Part shown: piece after piece, positions 9,632-22,760 of the stretch | Layout of the letters: each line of letters starts with the position of its first letter | How positions within the stretch are numbered: position 1 is the first letter of the stretch | Position numbers and translations under genes: made by a program | Notes under the pieces: generated by a model | Database searches by the model: none | What the model saw: the letters and a program-made list of their open reading frames with translations, nothing else | What the model was told of the DNA's origin: nothing | Assembly (NCBI GenBank): GCA_036898165.1 | Contig: CM072538.1 | Coordinates: forward strand, 9,913,439-9,977,438 | Source: Silybum marianum | Lineage: Eukaryota > Streptophyta > Magnoliopsida > Asterales > Asteraceae | Direction of reading: 5' to 3' | DNA length: 64,000 bases

Positions 9632-12600
9632 TCCCCCTTGTGCCGAGTCAAAGGAGTGATGGTGCACAATTGTTGTCTCGTTAAAACCTTACTCCAAAAT
9701 AAAATCCAGTGAGAAAAATAAAAATAAGACGAAGGAAAAAGTATAACGCACCAGTTTTTTTGCAATACGTAAACTTTTCTTTTAGTCTAATAATCGCTCA
9801 GATTCGTACATTAATCATTAGAGTTAGGAAAACAAAATGGTATATAAATTGTTGCCTCACTAAAATCTTACACCAAGGAACAAAACTCAATGGGAAAAAA
9901 TAAAACCTTGGGTGAAGGAAAGAGCACAACCTACCAATACTACATATATACTAGACTCCCCCTGACTTGTGCATTAGTCAAGGGAGTTTGGAAAGTCTCA
10001 GTATTCCAATACTTTCTAACGTTTCCAAACATGGTTTCAGGTAATGATATGCTAAGCAAATATGTCACTTCCTCCTAACATTTTACTTTATTCACTTGAA
10101 TCTAGACGGGAGTTTATTATTGCTGATTATATAGAAACTTAAGTATAATATGCTTTGTGACATCAACCTTGATGTATCTAGCTTTCATTTCTTTGATACA
10201 TGATGCATTATTTCCATATATTTAGGTAGGGTATTGAATGAACTCAAAACATTAGTTTCTCTAATATGTGTAATGATAATCCTTAACCATGTACATTATT
10301 GAATAGTCTCGTATAGAGTAATACTCTTAGAATAGTTCGAAGAGGTGGCTACAAAAGTTGCAATGTTTACTTCCAAGCAATCAACATGTTCCTTATGGTA
10401 ATTGCTTATCCAGTTTAGGAACAACCTTTGTATGAGTCACATAGATAGTTGATATCAGCAAAGACATACTAAGACATTATTGATGGTTTTTCTATAAGAG
10501 CTAGTACTTTTTCTGCTCATATATACTAAGACATTATTGATGGTTTTTCTATAAGAGCTAGTACTTTTTCTGCTCATATTCAAAGTAGGCATTAAAGTTT
10601 CATTATCAATCCAATTTTTCTATTTGTAAGGAAAGTATAAGCCCACATCAATGGTTCCAAAATATTAATTTGATATCATTCCAATGATGCTGCGTTGGCG
10701 CTGAGCTAAATATAGCTAACAAGTTCATTGAGAAATACAATATATGGTCAGATGTATTGTTCTAAGTACAATAATGCGCCTATTATACTTAGATAGGGAA
10801 TTCCAGCTCCCATCACCTCTTTGTCCTCATCCTTTAGAAGAAATGGATATTTCCTTTTATCCAACACTACGACCGATCATGGGAGTGCTAGCCGGATGCG
10901 CTTTGTCCATAATAAATTGCCTGATTATTTTCTAAACATATGCGACCAGTGAAATAATATTCACAAACTCAGTGTCCTGGCTCAAATAGCCATAAAAACA
11001 AGTTTTCCCAAGATCATTCATCTCAAATTCAGATTTCAAGTAGATTGTGGTTTCTCTTATTTCATCAAGAGTGCCTACTATGTTCATAACATCAACATAT
11101 AAAGCTACTATTGAAAATTTGGAACTCGTTTTTTTTATAAATACGCATAGGCACAATTCATCGTTCTTATATCCCTTACCTAATCAATTATTCACTTAGT
11201 TTAATCTATAAAATGGGAGTTTCAATTTTATTGCAAACGCATTTCGTGGTTTCTGTTAATATAATGTCGTAAAACATTTTTATATATCTCTTAATCTAGA
11301 TTCCCATAGAGATATGTAGTAACCACATCCATAAGCTGCATTTCCTGTCCTTCGAAAATTACTAGGCTAATTAATTAGTAGAACGTAATAACGTCCATCA
11401 CAAGAGATCAAGTCTTCTTATCATCAATCCAGGGCGTTGGGAGAAACCTTGCACCAAAGGAGAGCCTTATACATCATGACTTAATTATTCTCATTACGCT
11501 TTTCTGACAAATGAATTATCTATGTCCTACGGGCTTTACACTTGGTGGGTTAGCACTACCGGACCAAATACCTATTTATTTGTCAAATGTAATTATCCTG
11601 GATTGCTTCTATTAGGTTAATTTGCTCTTTGTTGATATTCTTCATTAGAGCATGGTTCGATGTTATCGTGCTCAATCATCTCATGAGCAACATTATATGT
11701 GAATATATCATCAATGGGTATGTATGATTTGTCCATCGACTCATATGCACTCTCATAATTCATTTGAGATTTCTTTGATCTCTGGAATCAATATTAACTT
11801 TGGAGCGTCCTACAGTAATGATTCATAGACATAGTTTTTTGAGAGACAATCCCATGAGAGGTTTATGTATTGATGATAAATGGTTGTGCCTTACTCTTCT
11901 TTTCCTTTAGATGAGTATCTATCGAACCAAGTAGCTTCCCCCATTTCCTTTCGGGAGCCACGACCTCAACCACGCCTCCACCATGTGTGATTGCAACGCA
12001 CTTTCCAACGGTGTTGTGCCCTTTTTTAGGGACTTATAACCTTGCATGTATATTTGCAGTTGGTATATATGATCGTGTCACTTCTGAAATAATATTTAAC
12101 ATATCATGTATCAATTCTGATTTGTTTGACTTCAACTTGACATTGTGAAGTTTGAGGATCAAAATGAGACAGAATGGGAATATCTCAATGACACTTCCAG
12201 TCGTTCCTATGGAAAATCTTTTTTCCTATCTCCCCCTAACGACGGGAAGACTGTCTCATCAAAGTGACAACCCGCTAACGTAGCGGTAAAGAGATCACCC
12301 GTTAAGTATTCTAATTAGCGGAAAATTGTTGGGGATTCATATCCAACTTATATTGAATCGTTTTTAAGGAGCCATTTGGGTGCGCTGAGGGGGCGCAATT
12401 GGCACATATACTACACAACCAAACATGCGTAAATGTAAAATATCAGGCTTATATCCAGCTACCAACTGGTACGCATGATACTGGTTGGCTAGCAGTGGGT
12501 CTGAAAACAAATGAATAATGATGCATGTAATATTTGCATAACCCCAGGCAAATAGGGTAGATTGATAAGCATAACCAATAACCTACATACCATCTATATT

Positions 12601-12640
12601 CTTTTGATGACAACTTATATGAGACCATTTTACACACATG
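9632..12640 (-). pseudogene. Copia RNase H, RT and integrase C-terminus remnants (element H)
   Basis: An RT stretch at 11156-10932 reads CVFIKKTSSKF...ALYVDVMNIVGT...FEMNDLGKT, the copia catalytic region with YVDD changed to YVDV. RNase H remnants (ATSSNYSKSITLYE) occur at about 10310-10370, on the low side as expected. The segment at 12370-12480 resembles the integrase-RT linker (ILHLRIFGCAVY-type motif, degraded). A 57-bp exact tandem duplication sits at 10467-10580. No frame is open for more than 75 codons. Confidence 0.6.
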
Positions 12641-14150
12641 GGGTATAGGAAAATCTACATTGATCCCAATACCTATGCAATAATTATCAATTCTTTATGA
12701 TGTAAATTCTCCATCATTCCAAGTCATTTAGACTTGATGAGATAATCAGGGTGGTGAGCTCTTGAACGTGTAGCTAGGGATAGGAGTGCAACATTTCATG
12801 TGGACAATCATACGACATGTGTTCATGGTGTCGAAACTAGAACCATAAAGTACTTTAATGGCCCGCATTCTGGAAGTTTATGTCCATAAATATCACCTTG
12901 TATTCATTTGTAAGAATGGAATGTTTTTGTATTATGTCCTTAGCTTTAGGATGGTCTCATTCCTGTCTTGGCTAAGGATCAGGGTTTACTAAAGTTCTGG
13001 GTATTCGAGATGGCATATTATAATGGTGGTGTTACTTCTTATGCTGCAGAAGTCAACAATTGCAATTTGGTTAATTGCCTCACTTTTACTCGAAAGAGAA
13101 TGTGTCTATATGTATGTCATGATCATGGTGTCCCACGAGGTCAGGTCGAAACACATATATGTGCAATTGTCCCAAAGTTCTTTATTGGTGATAAAATATG
13201 ATCTGAGGACCTAGATGATCCACTAGTTTGACAAATTAATTTCTCTAAATATATGTTCCTTTCATATCATTAGAGTTGATACCCATTTATATTATGATTT
13301 CTAATTGATATGAATATCTTAACAAGGTTCTCATTAATATAGTGCTTTAATGACTATTAATGTTGTATCAGCAAGAAAATGCCAGTCGATTGTCTAAGTA
13401 TTTTAGTTGGAGGAGTAAATATTAGTCTATCTTTTATGATTGTGTGGGAGGTCCCACAAAAAAACACTCAAGTTCTCATCGATACATTCCAACATGGAAC
13501 GGAGAATATTGAGAGTTTTATATTTGTAATTTTGATGTATTTCTTTACATTTATAATAGTTAAATATTTGGTTTTTCATTAACAAATGAAATTAATTTAA
13601 TACTTAAAAAAATCAAATAAACCTATAAATATTAAGTTAATATGATTTATTTCATTTTGTTCTTTCTTTTTATATGAGCGATTATTAGCACATTTCTTCT
13701 TTTATTGTCCATTATCTTACGAGTAGTGGTTGCATCTCTGCTCCAAGGATTAAAAAAAAATCTTTCTCGACTCTTGTCATGACCCTGACCATTTCCACGG
13801 TCTCGTCCACATGGTGCATAGATGTCACATGTGTGAAAAAAAATTTAACTCACAATTCTTTGGAGTTGTTTCCACCTCAAACACTTTCATTATTGATCTT
13901 GGGATTTTTCTTTGTTCCGACATGTTTAATGTTGTTATTCGAAATAACCTTGGCATGTCACTTAATCACATGAAGTAGGTTGACTTTGTCTAAACGTTAC
14001 ACTCCAACTTATATTGGTTCATTAGTATTTATTGATATACAAAAGGTAGAAATAATGTTATGAATCATGTCATCTTTTGTGAGTTCCTTGCCACAAAGAT
14101 TGAGATGTATTTTAAGGCACAACATTTATTTGTTGAAATCAGTCACCTTC

Positions 14151-15533
14151 TTGTAATCTAGTGAGTTTCATTTCACTGTATGATTAGTTAGGGAAATATA
14201 TGGTAACAATGCTCCTGGTTTTCCTTTTTTAGGCGTCTCGTGGTTCTTGGGGGATTCTAGTTAACAATATTCCCTATAAAGGTTACGACTGATATGTCGT
14301 CTAAAAAATCTAGAGGTATTTACTTGTACCTTTTCAAAAAGGTGGTCTTTTTAGGGCCAATAGGGAGTTGATGGGATTTAGGTATATTCTTGTACCTTTT
14401 CGACAAAAATATTCATTATATTTGATATTCATATTTTTGCTCAAATTCTTTTGAGTTTAGGACATCGAATAGTATATAATATATGATTTTTTAATAAGAC
14501 AACAAATTATGATAAACATCAAATTTCATTATAACAATATTTGAATTTTTAATGTTTACATTTTGTTTATAACACTTGATCATTTTTTCAATTTGTGAAA
14601 ATAAATCATTCAGTCTCTTGGATTTCCAGTTAATAGAGGAATCACATGGATTACTTAAGTCCCTACAAGCCTTAGGGCTATTTACACCCGTTTGACAAAA
14701 TTCTTTCCATATCTTGTGACTAATCATAAAATTGCATTTTCTGGAGCTTTTGGCAAGAGGCCAAAAGGAATATGAGTTTGTCATATAAAGCCAATTTCGA
14801 TGTTTAATACCTTAATAGTATTTTACGAGATTTTGTCATTAAATAATAAATATTGGTTTTGACATAGAGTCAAATTCATACTTTGAACATCTTAATAAAT
14901 ATTTTAGAACTTTTGGTAAAAGACCAAAATATATATGATGGTTGGAAGTGTAACTTTCAAAAGTTGGTATAAGAATTATAAGTAGGAACTTATAATTAAG
15001 ATAGATATTTTAACACTTTTATGTTGTTTTATTTTGGGACATTTTGGCAAAAGACCAAAATATATTAAGGTTGAAAATGTAACTTTCAAAATTTAATTAT
15101 AAAATTAAATATAATAAGTAGAGATTGATAATCAAAATATATATTTAAATATAATGATTTAAATTAACTAAAGTAGGACATTATCATCTCATCATAATGT
15201 TATCAATATATAACAAGGATGGGATTTAATTAATTGGATAACATCAAGAAAATAAAATATATATGAAACTAAAGTGATTTAATTGACATAGCCCAATAAT
15301 AAATATATAAAATTGACGAGATAAATCAATTAATAAAATAATAAATAATTACCACACCAAAATTTAAAACAACTAAATATGTATTTTATCTAAAATAATA
15401 TTCACATTATATGATTAGCTGAGCTATTTGAATTTTAACAGCTTCAATTAGATAAAATAATCAATACAATTAAATTAAGTTAATACATAAATAGAATTGT
15501 TGTTGGTATCTATGGATATATTACATAAATGGA
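14151..15533. other. AT-rich intergenic DNA with dispersed direct repeats
   Basis: No gene seen. A repeat with core GGCAAAAGACCAAAATATAT followed by AATGTAACTTTCAAAA recurs near 14750 (diverged), 14915 and 15044. A second small pair with core TTACTTGTACCTTTTC lies at about 14310 and 14380. A 97-codon minus-strand ORF (14491-14784) has no recognisable motif and matches no neighbour. Confidence 0.5.
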
Positions 15534-16034
15534 CACTACAACAATATTAATTTTATAGGACGCCTAAAATGAAAAGGCGTCCTAAAATAATACTTTATAG
15601 GACACTAATATATAGGACCAAACCAAAAAGTGTCCTATCTAAAAGCTTTACAATAAATTTATATGACGGTTTTAGGTATCTTAACAAGTTTTTTTACGAC
15701 GCTTTAAAATAAAGTGTCATATTAGCTATTTTATAGGACACTTTTGAAAAGTGTCCTATAAAATATGGGTTTATAGGACGTTTTCAAAAGTGTCCTATAA
15801 AATATGGGTTTATAAGACACTTTTTAAAAGTGTCCTAAAAAATAGTTAATAGGACACTTTATTTTAAAAGCGTCGTAAACTTGTTAAGACGCCTAAAACC
15901 GTCATATAAACTTATTGTAACGCTTTTAGATATGACACTTTTTGGTTTGGTCCTATAAATTAGTGTCCTATAAAGTAATCTTTTAGGACGCTTTTTCATT
16001 TTAGGCGTCCTAAAAAATTAGTTTTGTTGTAGTG
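15534..16034. repeat. 501-bp foldback CACTA MITE
   Basis: It starts CACTACAACAATATT and ends TTTTGTTGTAGTG, flanked by GGA on both sides (15531-15533, 16035-16037). The whole element is a nearly continuous inverted repeat: the left arm AGGACGCCTAAAATGAAAAG mirrors the right arm, with several internal repeats of AAGTGTCCTATAAAA at the centre. RNA crossing it would fold into a hairpin of about 240 bp. A diverged relative sits in CRK intron 4 (about 44112-44529). Confidence 0.88.
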
Positions 16035-16734
16035 GGATATATACAATTATATATCAACAGCACATAGATTATAATCCAAACTCTATTTGACATGATTATA
16101 ATCCAAACTTTATTTGATATGAGTATCCGTATCACATCTATCATTCAACTACATGGCTATCATAGTTTTATTTAAAAAAAACTGAGAAAGAGGAGAAAAT
16201 ATTGACCTAAACTATGGGAACACTAATTAAAGGGTCCATAATACTAAACCAAAATCCAAAGAGAAAATATGTTCATAATTTATAACATATTACTTAAACT
16301 CAACTTTAACTTAATTAGTCAACATATTAATGGTCTAAATTAAAATAAATATTATTTACTTGTAAACATAAATGATAAAAATAGGAATCGAAGCAATTAA
16401 GATCATTTATATGGATATGATGTTACTTTACCATAAAATGGAAATTAAAAAAAACTTTTATGGATAAATATCATGAGCAAAAATTAGATACAAACCATGT
16501 GACATGCATATTTAATTTCAGTAGCATCCTAGGGACATAGATCATTTAGACGTGAACCAAAAAGAAAATTGTTTCAAGTATGAATCATGATTTTTAACTT
16601 TAGTTCGTATTATGATGGATGGATTATATCCCAAGATTCTTATACAAACTTTTAGATTTATCCTTATAATAATATATATCAATTCTTAAACCAAAATAAG
16701 AAATAAGAAATTAAAGAAGCGACTTACCCGGTCA
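16035..16734. other. AT-rich intergenic DNA, nothing recognised
   Basis: No ORF of note, no terminal repeats found. It lies between the foldback MITE and the 3' LTR of element C. Confidence 0.4.
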
Positions 16735-17900
16735 TCAATTTGGTGAACCAGTTTAAAAGTATCGACTTCATTTAAATTGGTATATCGATTCTTCCCGTTT
16801 GTAAGTCGTGCTTAATAATTGTAGGAACTGGTAGGCAAACAAGGGTAAATCGATCACTGTATTATAATGAGAATTTGGTGAACTAGTTTTAAAAGTGTCG
16901 ACTTCATCTAAGTTGGTATACCGATTTTTCCCGTTTGTAAGTCGTGCTTAATAATTGTAGGAACTGGTAGGCAAACAAGGTTAAATCGATCACTGGATTA
17001 TAATGAGAATCGTGTGAAACACTTTCCGAATTGATATTTCGACCCTATGTCTGGGTTCACCAAATTCAATCTAGGATAAGACTCAAAACACTTTCGTTCT
17101 TAGCCACAAAACCGAAAGCAAATTTACTGGAGAGTATTTGGGAGTGTTCAAAAACCGTGTCTCAAATCATGAATATATATTCTTATTTATACCCAAAATA
17201 ATGTAATTGAAATGATAATCATGAATGAAAATTAGGAGTAGTGGTCAGTTACACAATTTCAGTAACTGCTCAATAACTACACATTTAATGCACAATAACC
17301 GTTCAGAAGTAACTGATCAGAGTCGACCATTCAGAACCTTCTAGTCTAAAGTCCAGAAGATGAACCTCTGCATCGACCGTGCAGAACTTCTGGTCTTTCA
17401 TGCAAAGAACCCAAGACCAGGAGACCAGAAGACCAGACCAGGACTAATGATCATTTATATAGAAGCTTCTGCATAAGTTGTCTTTTGAATCCCAATACAG
17501 AAGCTTCTGTATAAGCAATACGCAACTTCTGTATAAGCTATCTTCTTAACCTTATTTCTCACTTTTACTCCAAGTCCACTGAAAACTTGACTGGCTCGAC
17601 TGACCCAGTCGAGTATTCCAAAGGATATCAGCATCGAAACCAGTAAAGACTCGACTGGCCCAGTCGAGTCTTCCAGAGGATGACAATACCAAATTCACAG
17701 AGGTTGATTGGAACTAGTCGAGCTTGACTGGGTTCCAGTCGAACCTTGTTGTATTCAATCGTTACCGGGTTCATACTCGCCTTATAACAAGTGCGCACTC
17801 CGCATCATCTAACTTGAATTAGATCACAGTATAAAACTCATATAGACATCATGTTATTTCCAATCACATAATTGGACCGGTGACACTAAAATCACCAACA
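16735..17900 (-). repeat. 3' LTR of element C with internal tandem duplication
   Basis: On the minus strand the purine tract AAATTGGGGGAGAA leads into TGTTGGTGATTTTAGTG at 17900. The far end is not sharply defined. Near it, about 132 bp is tandemly duplicated (16739-16871 and 16872-17009), both copies holding CCCGTTTGTAAGTCGTGC and AACTGGTAGGCAAACAAGG. Repeated CAGTCGAG words occur at 17590-17670. Confidence 0.6.
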
Positions 17901-18539
17901 ATTCTCCCCCAATTTAGGGTGACCCATGAAATAGCATCTTAATAATGGACAACACCAAACTTGCACATAAATGAAAACATCGAAACGATTGAATTCCCAT
18001 TTAGTATTTTACACATTTTAAATATTCGAGAATCAAGGTGTCACAAGGATTGAACCCATCAACTCATTTGAATACCTAAAGAGAAAATACATACAAGTTT
18101 CACCTACTCGTCTAGAAACTAAATGTGACACAATTATAAAGTCGTGTGTCCTAATCCTCTCATGATCGTATAAAGGCCAAGTCCCCAACCTTCTGAAATG
18201 TGGTTACACTTCACGATAACATAGGTAATTCCTTTACTTCGTGTATCTACAAATACACTTTATCAAAGGAACTATTAAGAAGATAAACTTCAACCTACTT
18301 ACTGTAGTACCGAACACATACCTGGGATGATATATCCTGTGTTCCAATCTTATAAGTGTGAGCTTTCCTCATTGAATTCAGCCTCTAATATCATATTAGA
18401 GGGCAATTGGGTGCCTCACCATTATAGATTTATAAGGACTTTAATCCCATCCCAATGGCAGACTTGTGCACTAAGTCTCTTGCCAAACCCTTGGTCAGAT
18501 GATCCGTCAAATTTTGTTGTGATCTAACAAACTTAACAG
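17901..18539 (-). other. 3' untranslated region of element C
   Basis: Between the RNase H tail and the PPT. No gene; the ORF at 18327-18527 on the plus strand is antisense to the element and shows nothing recognisable. Confidence 0.5.
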
Positions 18540-19652
18540 AGATTACACCATTCATGATTAACTCTCTAATATACTATGTCTAACACCCAAGTTTATAGAC
18601 TTTCCATTGTACATTTGGCTATAAGCCTTAGCCAAAGTGGTTGCACTATCACAATGAATAAAAATAGGTGCAATCGGCTTTGACCACAATGGAATCTCAT
18701 AAACAAAATTCGTTAACCATTCTACCTATTTACTGGCAGCGGCTAAAGCCGCAAACTCAGATCCCATCATTGAGTTTGTAATACAACTTTGCTTCTTTGA
18801 TGCCCAAGAAATAGCACCACCTCCAAGCAAAAATACTCAACCACTCGTCGACGAGTGATCCTCCATATTAGATAGCCAACTTGCATCCGAGTATCCTTCT
18901 AAGACCGAAGGATGTCCCAAATAAGTCAAACCATAATCCATGGTTCCTTTGAGATATTTAAACACTCTTTGATTAGCTTGCCAATGATGAGTGTACGGAT
19001 TACTAGTATCCCGACTGAACCGTCCCACAGCATAAGCTATATCCGGCCTTGTACTTGTCATGGTATACATCAAGCTACCAATGGCCTTTGAGTATTCTAG
19101 TTGTGAAATAGAAGTGACCGTATATGGCATTAATTTCACACTAGGATCCATAGGAGTGCTCACGGAAGAACAATCACTATAATTGAACTTTTTGAGAATT
19201 TTCCCAATATAATGTGACTGTATCATAACAATCCCTTTGTTAACCCGCTTAATTCTTATACCAAGAATTACATCAGCCTCCCCCATATCTTTCATGGAAA
19301 AATTAGATGATAACAACTTCTTAGTTTTATCTACCTGATTTTGATCGGTTCCAAAAATCAGCATGTCATCTACATACAAACAGATGATCACACCCGCACC
19401 TTTAGCATCAAATCTGCTATAAACACATTTATCACATTGGTTTAAAACAAAACCACGTGATAAAATAACCTCATCAAACTTTTGATGCTATTGTTTAGGT
19501 TCTTGTTTTAGCCCATATTTACAATGATTTCACAAGTTTACAAACCTAATGCTCGTTATCGGGCATAACGAAACCTTCCGGTTGTTTCATGTAAACTTCT
19601 TCATGAAGATCACAATCAAGAAGGATGTTGTAACATCTATTTGATGGATAAC
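18540..19652 (-). pseudogene. Copia RT (C-terminal part) and RNase H of element C
   Basis: The open segment 19391-18837 holds the RT catalytic box CLYVDDMLIFGTD, SMKDMGEADVILGI, TRPDIAYAVGRFSRDT and LEGYSDASW. RNase H continues to about 18540 in broken frames, with residues like those of the HCDSATTLAKAYSQ type and a terminal LTKGLA motif. YVDD is intact. At 19652 the reading is cut by gypsy F and resumes at 26323. Confidence 0.85.
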
Positions 19653-20436
19653 TGTTGACGCCTAAAATTAACTTAACAAAAGTTAACTTGAGGCGCTTGT
19701 GGACCTGATCGATTAAAGGAAGGATTCTCCCGGAAAACGTAAATAAAACGAAGAAAACTAAATGAAGACAAGAGATTTGGTGACACGAAAAAACCCTTGG
19801 ACGAGGGAAAAAACCGCGGACGTTAGGTTAGTTTCGTTGATGCACTATGGAAAAGTGACGCCAAACATGGGTGTCGTCCTTTAGAGCTATGGTCTTACGA
19901 TTACAAGTGAAAAATGTATGTAAAAGCAAAACTAGCGTATGATATTTAGGAGGCCGTTGTGTATTCTCTGGTTCGAGAGCGCGGGTGCGGTTCTCCTTCC
20001 TTTTGATAATTCGAGTGTTGCTTTTATATTCGTAGCTGCTTGTAACGGTTGATCAATATTGATTTCCTTCGTAAATGCCCTTGATGACGCTGTTTGTAAC
20101 CGTCCAACGGCCCTGCAAAAATAGATAGCGGCTTAAATAATTACGATCCGACCGTTAAAGGCTGGTCTTAAGGTTCTTTGCGGGCCCATCGTACGTTGGA
20201 GACTTTGTCGGGGAGTTTCGTTCGACTGTCGTTTTATGATGCTTCGGTCAATATTCGCAAGTCGTGAAATATCTTTGGTCAATATTCACAGGTCGTGAAA
20301 TATCTTTGGTTGCACGTTTTACCCTGTTGTCGAGAGTTATACTCGACCATTCTTGGCCGATATTTGAGAGTCGTGGAAAGCCATTGGTCGAACATTTTAG
20401 TCAAAGGTCGAGGGTTTGAGATTTTTTTCCCAAACA
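19653..20436 (-). repeat. 3' LTR of gypsy F
   Basis: It runs from TGTTGACGCCTAAAATTAAC to TTTCCCAAACA, matching the right LTR. In both, a 39-bp unit containing GGTCAATATTCACAGGTCGTG is repeated in tandem. As pol runs on the minus strand, this is the downstream LTR. Confidence 0.92.
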
Positions 20437-20452
20437 GTTTGCCCCCAAATTC
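20437..20452 (-). other. Polypurine tract of gypsy F
   Basis: Minus strand AATTTGGGGGCAAAC immediately precedes the LTR, as expected for plus-strand priming. Confidence 0.8.
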
Positions 20453-20869
20453 AAATTTTAAGCGGTAGCTTCATTTTATAATTTTGTTGAGACACATGTT
20501 GCCGGCTCGCTGAATGTGTTTGAGGGGGACGGAGTCGTTTGGTTTCGGGCGGGAATAGTTAAGATCTAACTCATTCAATTAGTTTAGGCTAACGAGCGAA
20601 GATATCCGTTTGGGAGACGATGTGTTTTGATGGCTTCATGCGTACGCCCGAGCACGCGTGGGCAGCTGTCATGGACAGATGTCTCCCATTCGGCGGCGGA
20701 ACGTAGAAAGGTGCGGACTGGTGTTATCACTGGGAGATGGGAGGATAGTTCTGCGCAAATATTAAAGAAATGATCGTCTTTACCCTTTTCGTCTCCCTGA
20801 TTCCGCCCCTTCTTTTAAACGAATATTCCTTCCGAAAACCTACAACTCTTCTCTCCTTCTAAAAAACGT

Positions 20870-22308
20870 CGAATCCTAAGAGCACTATTTCTTCCAGTGA
20901 TCTGCTCGCTTTCCACGATCTCGATTGGCTTCCCACTTACTTAAATCCAGAGTGCCCTGGAGATATTACAGTCGAGGAATGCCCCGCGGATTGCTTTGTC
21001 ATGTACAAGTATCCCTTCAGGATAGGGTTCACGTGGCGTTTTTCTATGTTAATCAGGGACCTTCTGAGTCGGTTTGGCATTCCTCCTAGGTAGATGATGC
21101 CCCAGTTCTGGAGATTTACGATGATGATTGACTAGTTAACCCGTGATTGGGATTCCCCTTTCACTAATCATGAGTTATTGTTGGCTTACGCAGTGAAGGC
21201 GAACGTCAACAATAGGTACAACCCCTATATACGAGGGCGTCGAGATCAGGCGTTGATCTCAGGTACTGGGGTGAACGATCTCGGCTGGAAGGAGCGCTTC
21301 GTCTTCTGCCGGCTGTCGGGTTAAATGAGGAATGGGTTGCCCATGGCTGGCCCAAGAAAGGTAGTGCCGTTACCCTATGTTTTCGGCTGCCTCTTGTCTT
21401 GTTCTGGGTTGTATACTTTTCATGCAGCGGTGACGTGCAAAATTCCTCCCCTTCCTGACTCGGCGGCCAAGGTCGAGTTTTTCCGTCAGATTCTAAACCT
21501 AGTATTCTCCGTGTTTAGCCCTGTTCCAGGGGATGAGGGAGATGATGATACTGGGGGCGAGGAAGATGAGGACGTGATCTTCATCGGAGCTTCTGAATCT
21601 CCTCCCATTTCGACGGAGAGTGGTGAGTTTTGTTCGGCTTTTCATACCGATTTCTAACTTTTCCCCTCCCAATGATTTTCTATGTGTGTTTTCAGAAGGG
21701 ACTGGGACTTTAGGAGGTCACTAGGGCTCGATCCGAGAGAGCCACCTTCTAGAGCCGAGGGCTCTAAGAAGGCGAAGGCGTCGAAAGCAATTATGCCTCC
21801 ACACGCGTCTGCTTTCCCTCCCCCGTCGCGAGACAGGGGAAAAGCCATTGGTAGGATCTTCTGCCATCAACCCGTTCCAGGTGAGTTTCGACATTCCGTT
21901 CTGCCTTTTATGGGGTCATGACTCCCATTTTCGTGCGACGTGCGTCATGTGTTCGAGCGATCGTGCGTACTTGCGATTCTGACGCTAGATGGTCTTTGTT
22001 TTTAGGCCATACATGCGTCGCTTGGCCATGTTGTTACCATGGCCTCCAAAGCGGAGGAAGCCGTGCGAGAGCACGAATTTTCCCTACAGGCGAAGGAGGA
22101 GGAAGCCCTGGCTAGAGCTGACGACTTCCGTCGTTTGCTCGAGGAGGCTCGGGTTGAACTTCCGCGCAAACGGGGCATTAGTTCTGACCCTAGATACCGT
22201 CAGGCGGAGGCCTTGGAAAAAGTAGGGGCGGTGGAGGTTAAACTGGGGGTGGCCAGGGAGGCTCTTTCCGAGAAGATCAATGAGGTCAACGATCTAAGAC
22301 CAAATTGA
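20870..22308 (+). pseudogene. Antisense additional ORF of gypsy F, probably spliced
   Basis: On the strand opposite gag-pol, codons from about 20870 encode a globular domain with YKYPFRIGFTWRF, LLSRFGIPP and GTGVNDLGWKERF. These resemble the plant "putative gypsy-type transposon" domain (Pfam Transposase_28 type; recalled, not searched). An acidic tract (DDDTGGEEDEDVIFIG) follows, then a coiled coil from 22039 (AKEEEALARADDFRRLLEEA). Two introns look plausible: 21623-21695 (GTGAGT...TTTTCAG) and 21881-22005 (GTGAGT...TTTTTAG). In-frame stops near 21090, 21130 and 21322 and at least one frame mismatch in exon 2 make it a pseudogene. Antisense ORFs at this place are known in some Tat-lineage elements. 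Confidence 0.6.
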
Positions 22309-22760
22309 ATCGAGCCCAAGGGGTTGTCGGGCCATCCGTACGACCGGTGCCGCCCGATTTTCCGCCTCTCTAGTTTTGTTTTTTTTACTTATTAGGGCGA
22401 TGCTCGGAGTCGTGCCTTATTTTTGTAACTTATCAAAGTTTACTTAATGAAAAATTCATTTCATAAAGACTGACTATCTGTTTAAAGAACAAACGAAATA
22501 GGTATAACCGCACAGTACAAACTTTTGCGGGAAAAGAGATTTAATCACTGGTGATCAAGCCATTTAAAATGATTTGTTTTGGGACTTGAAAGACCAAGTT
22601 CGAAACCTCCAGAAGATTGAGTCTTTAATCAGTAAGTCGCAAGTTCTAGCGACGTCTTTGGTCGTGTGTTCCTGCGACATAAATTATGAGTGACCAACGA
22701 CCCTCCGATGTTTTAAGTCGGTAAGGTAAAAAGAATGGATATAATCGTGCGTATAATAAC

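Larger units (their letters stand above)
9426..14150 (-). mobile_element. Decayed Ty1/copia element H
   Basis: A heavily mutated copia element. From its 3' end (low coordinates): a small LTR, a purine-rich tract, then RNase H, RT, integrase C-terminal and probable gag remnants spread over 9.6-14 kb. The frames are broken by dozens of stops, so only scattered motifs can be read. No matching 5' LTR was found at the high-coordinate end. The limits beyond 12.6 kb are uncertain. Confidence 0.6.
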
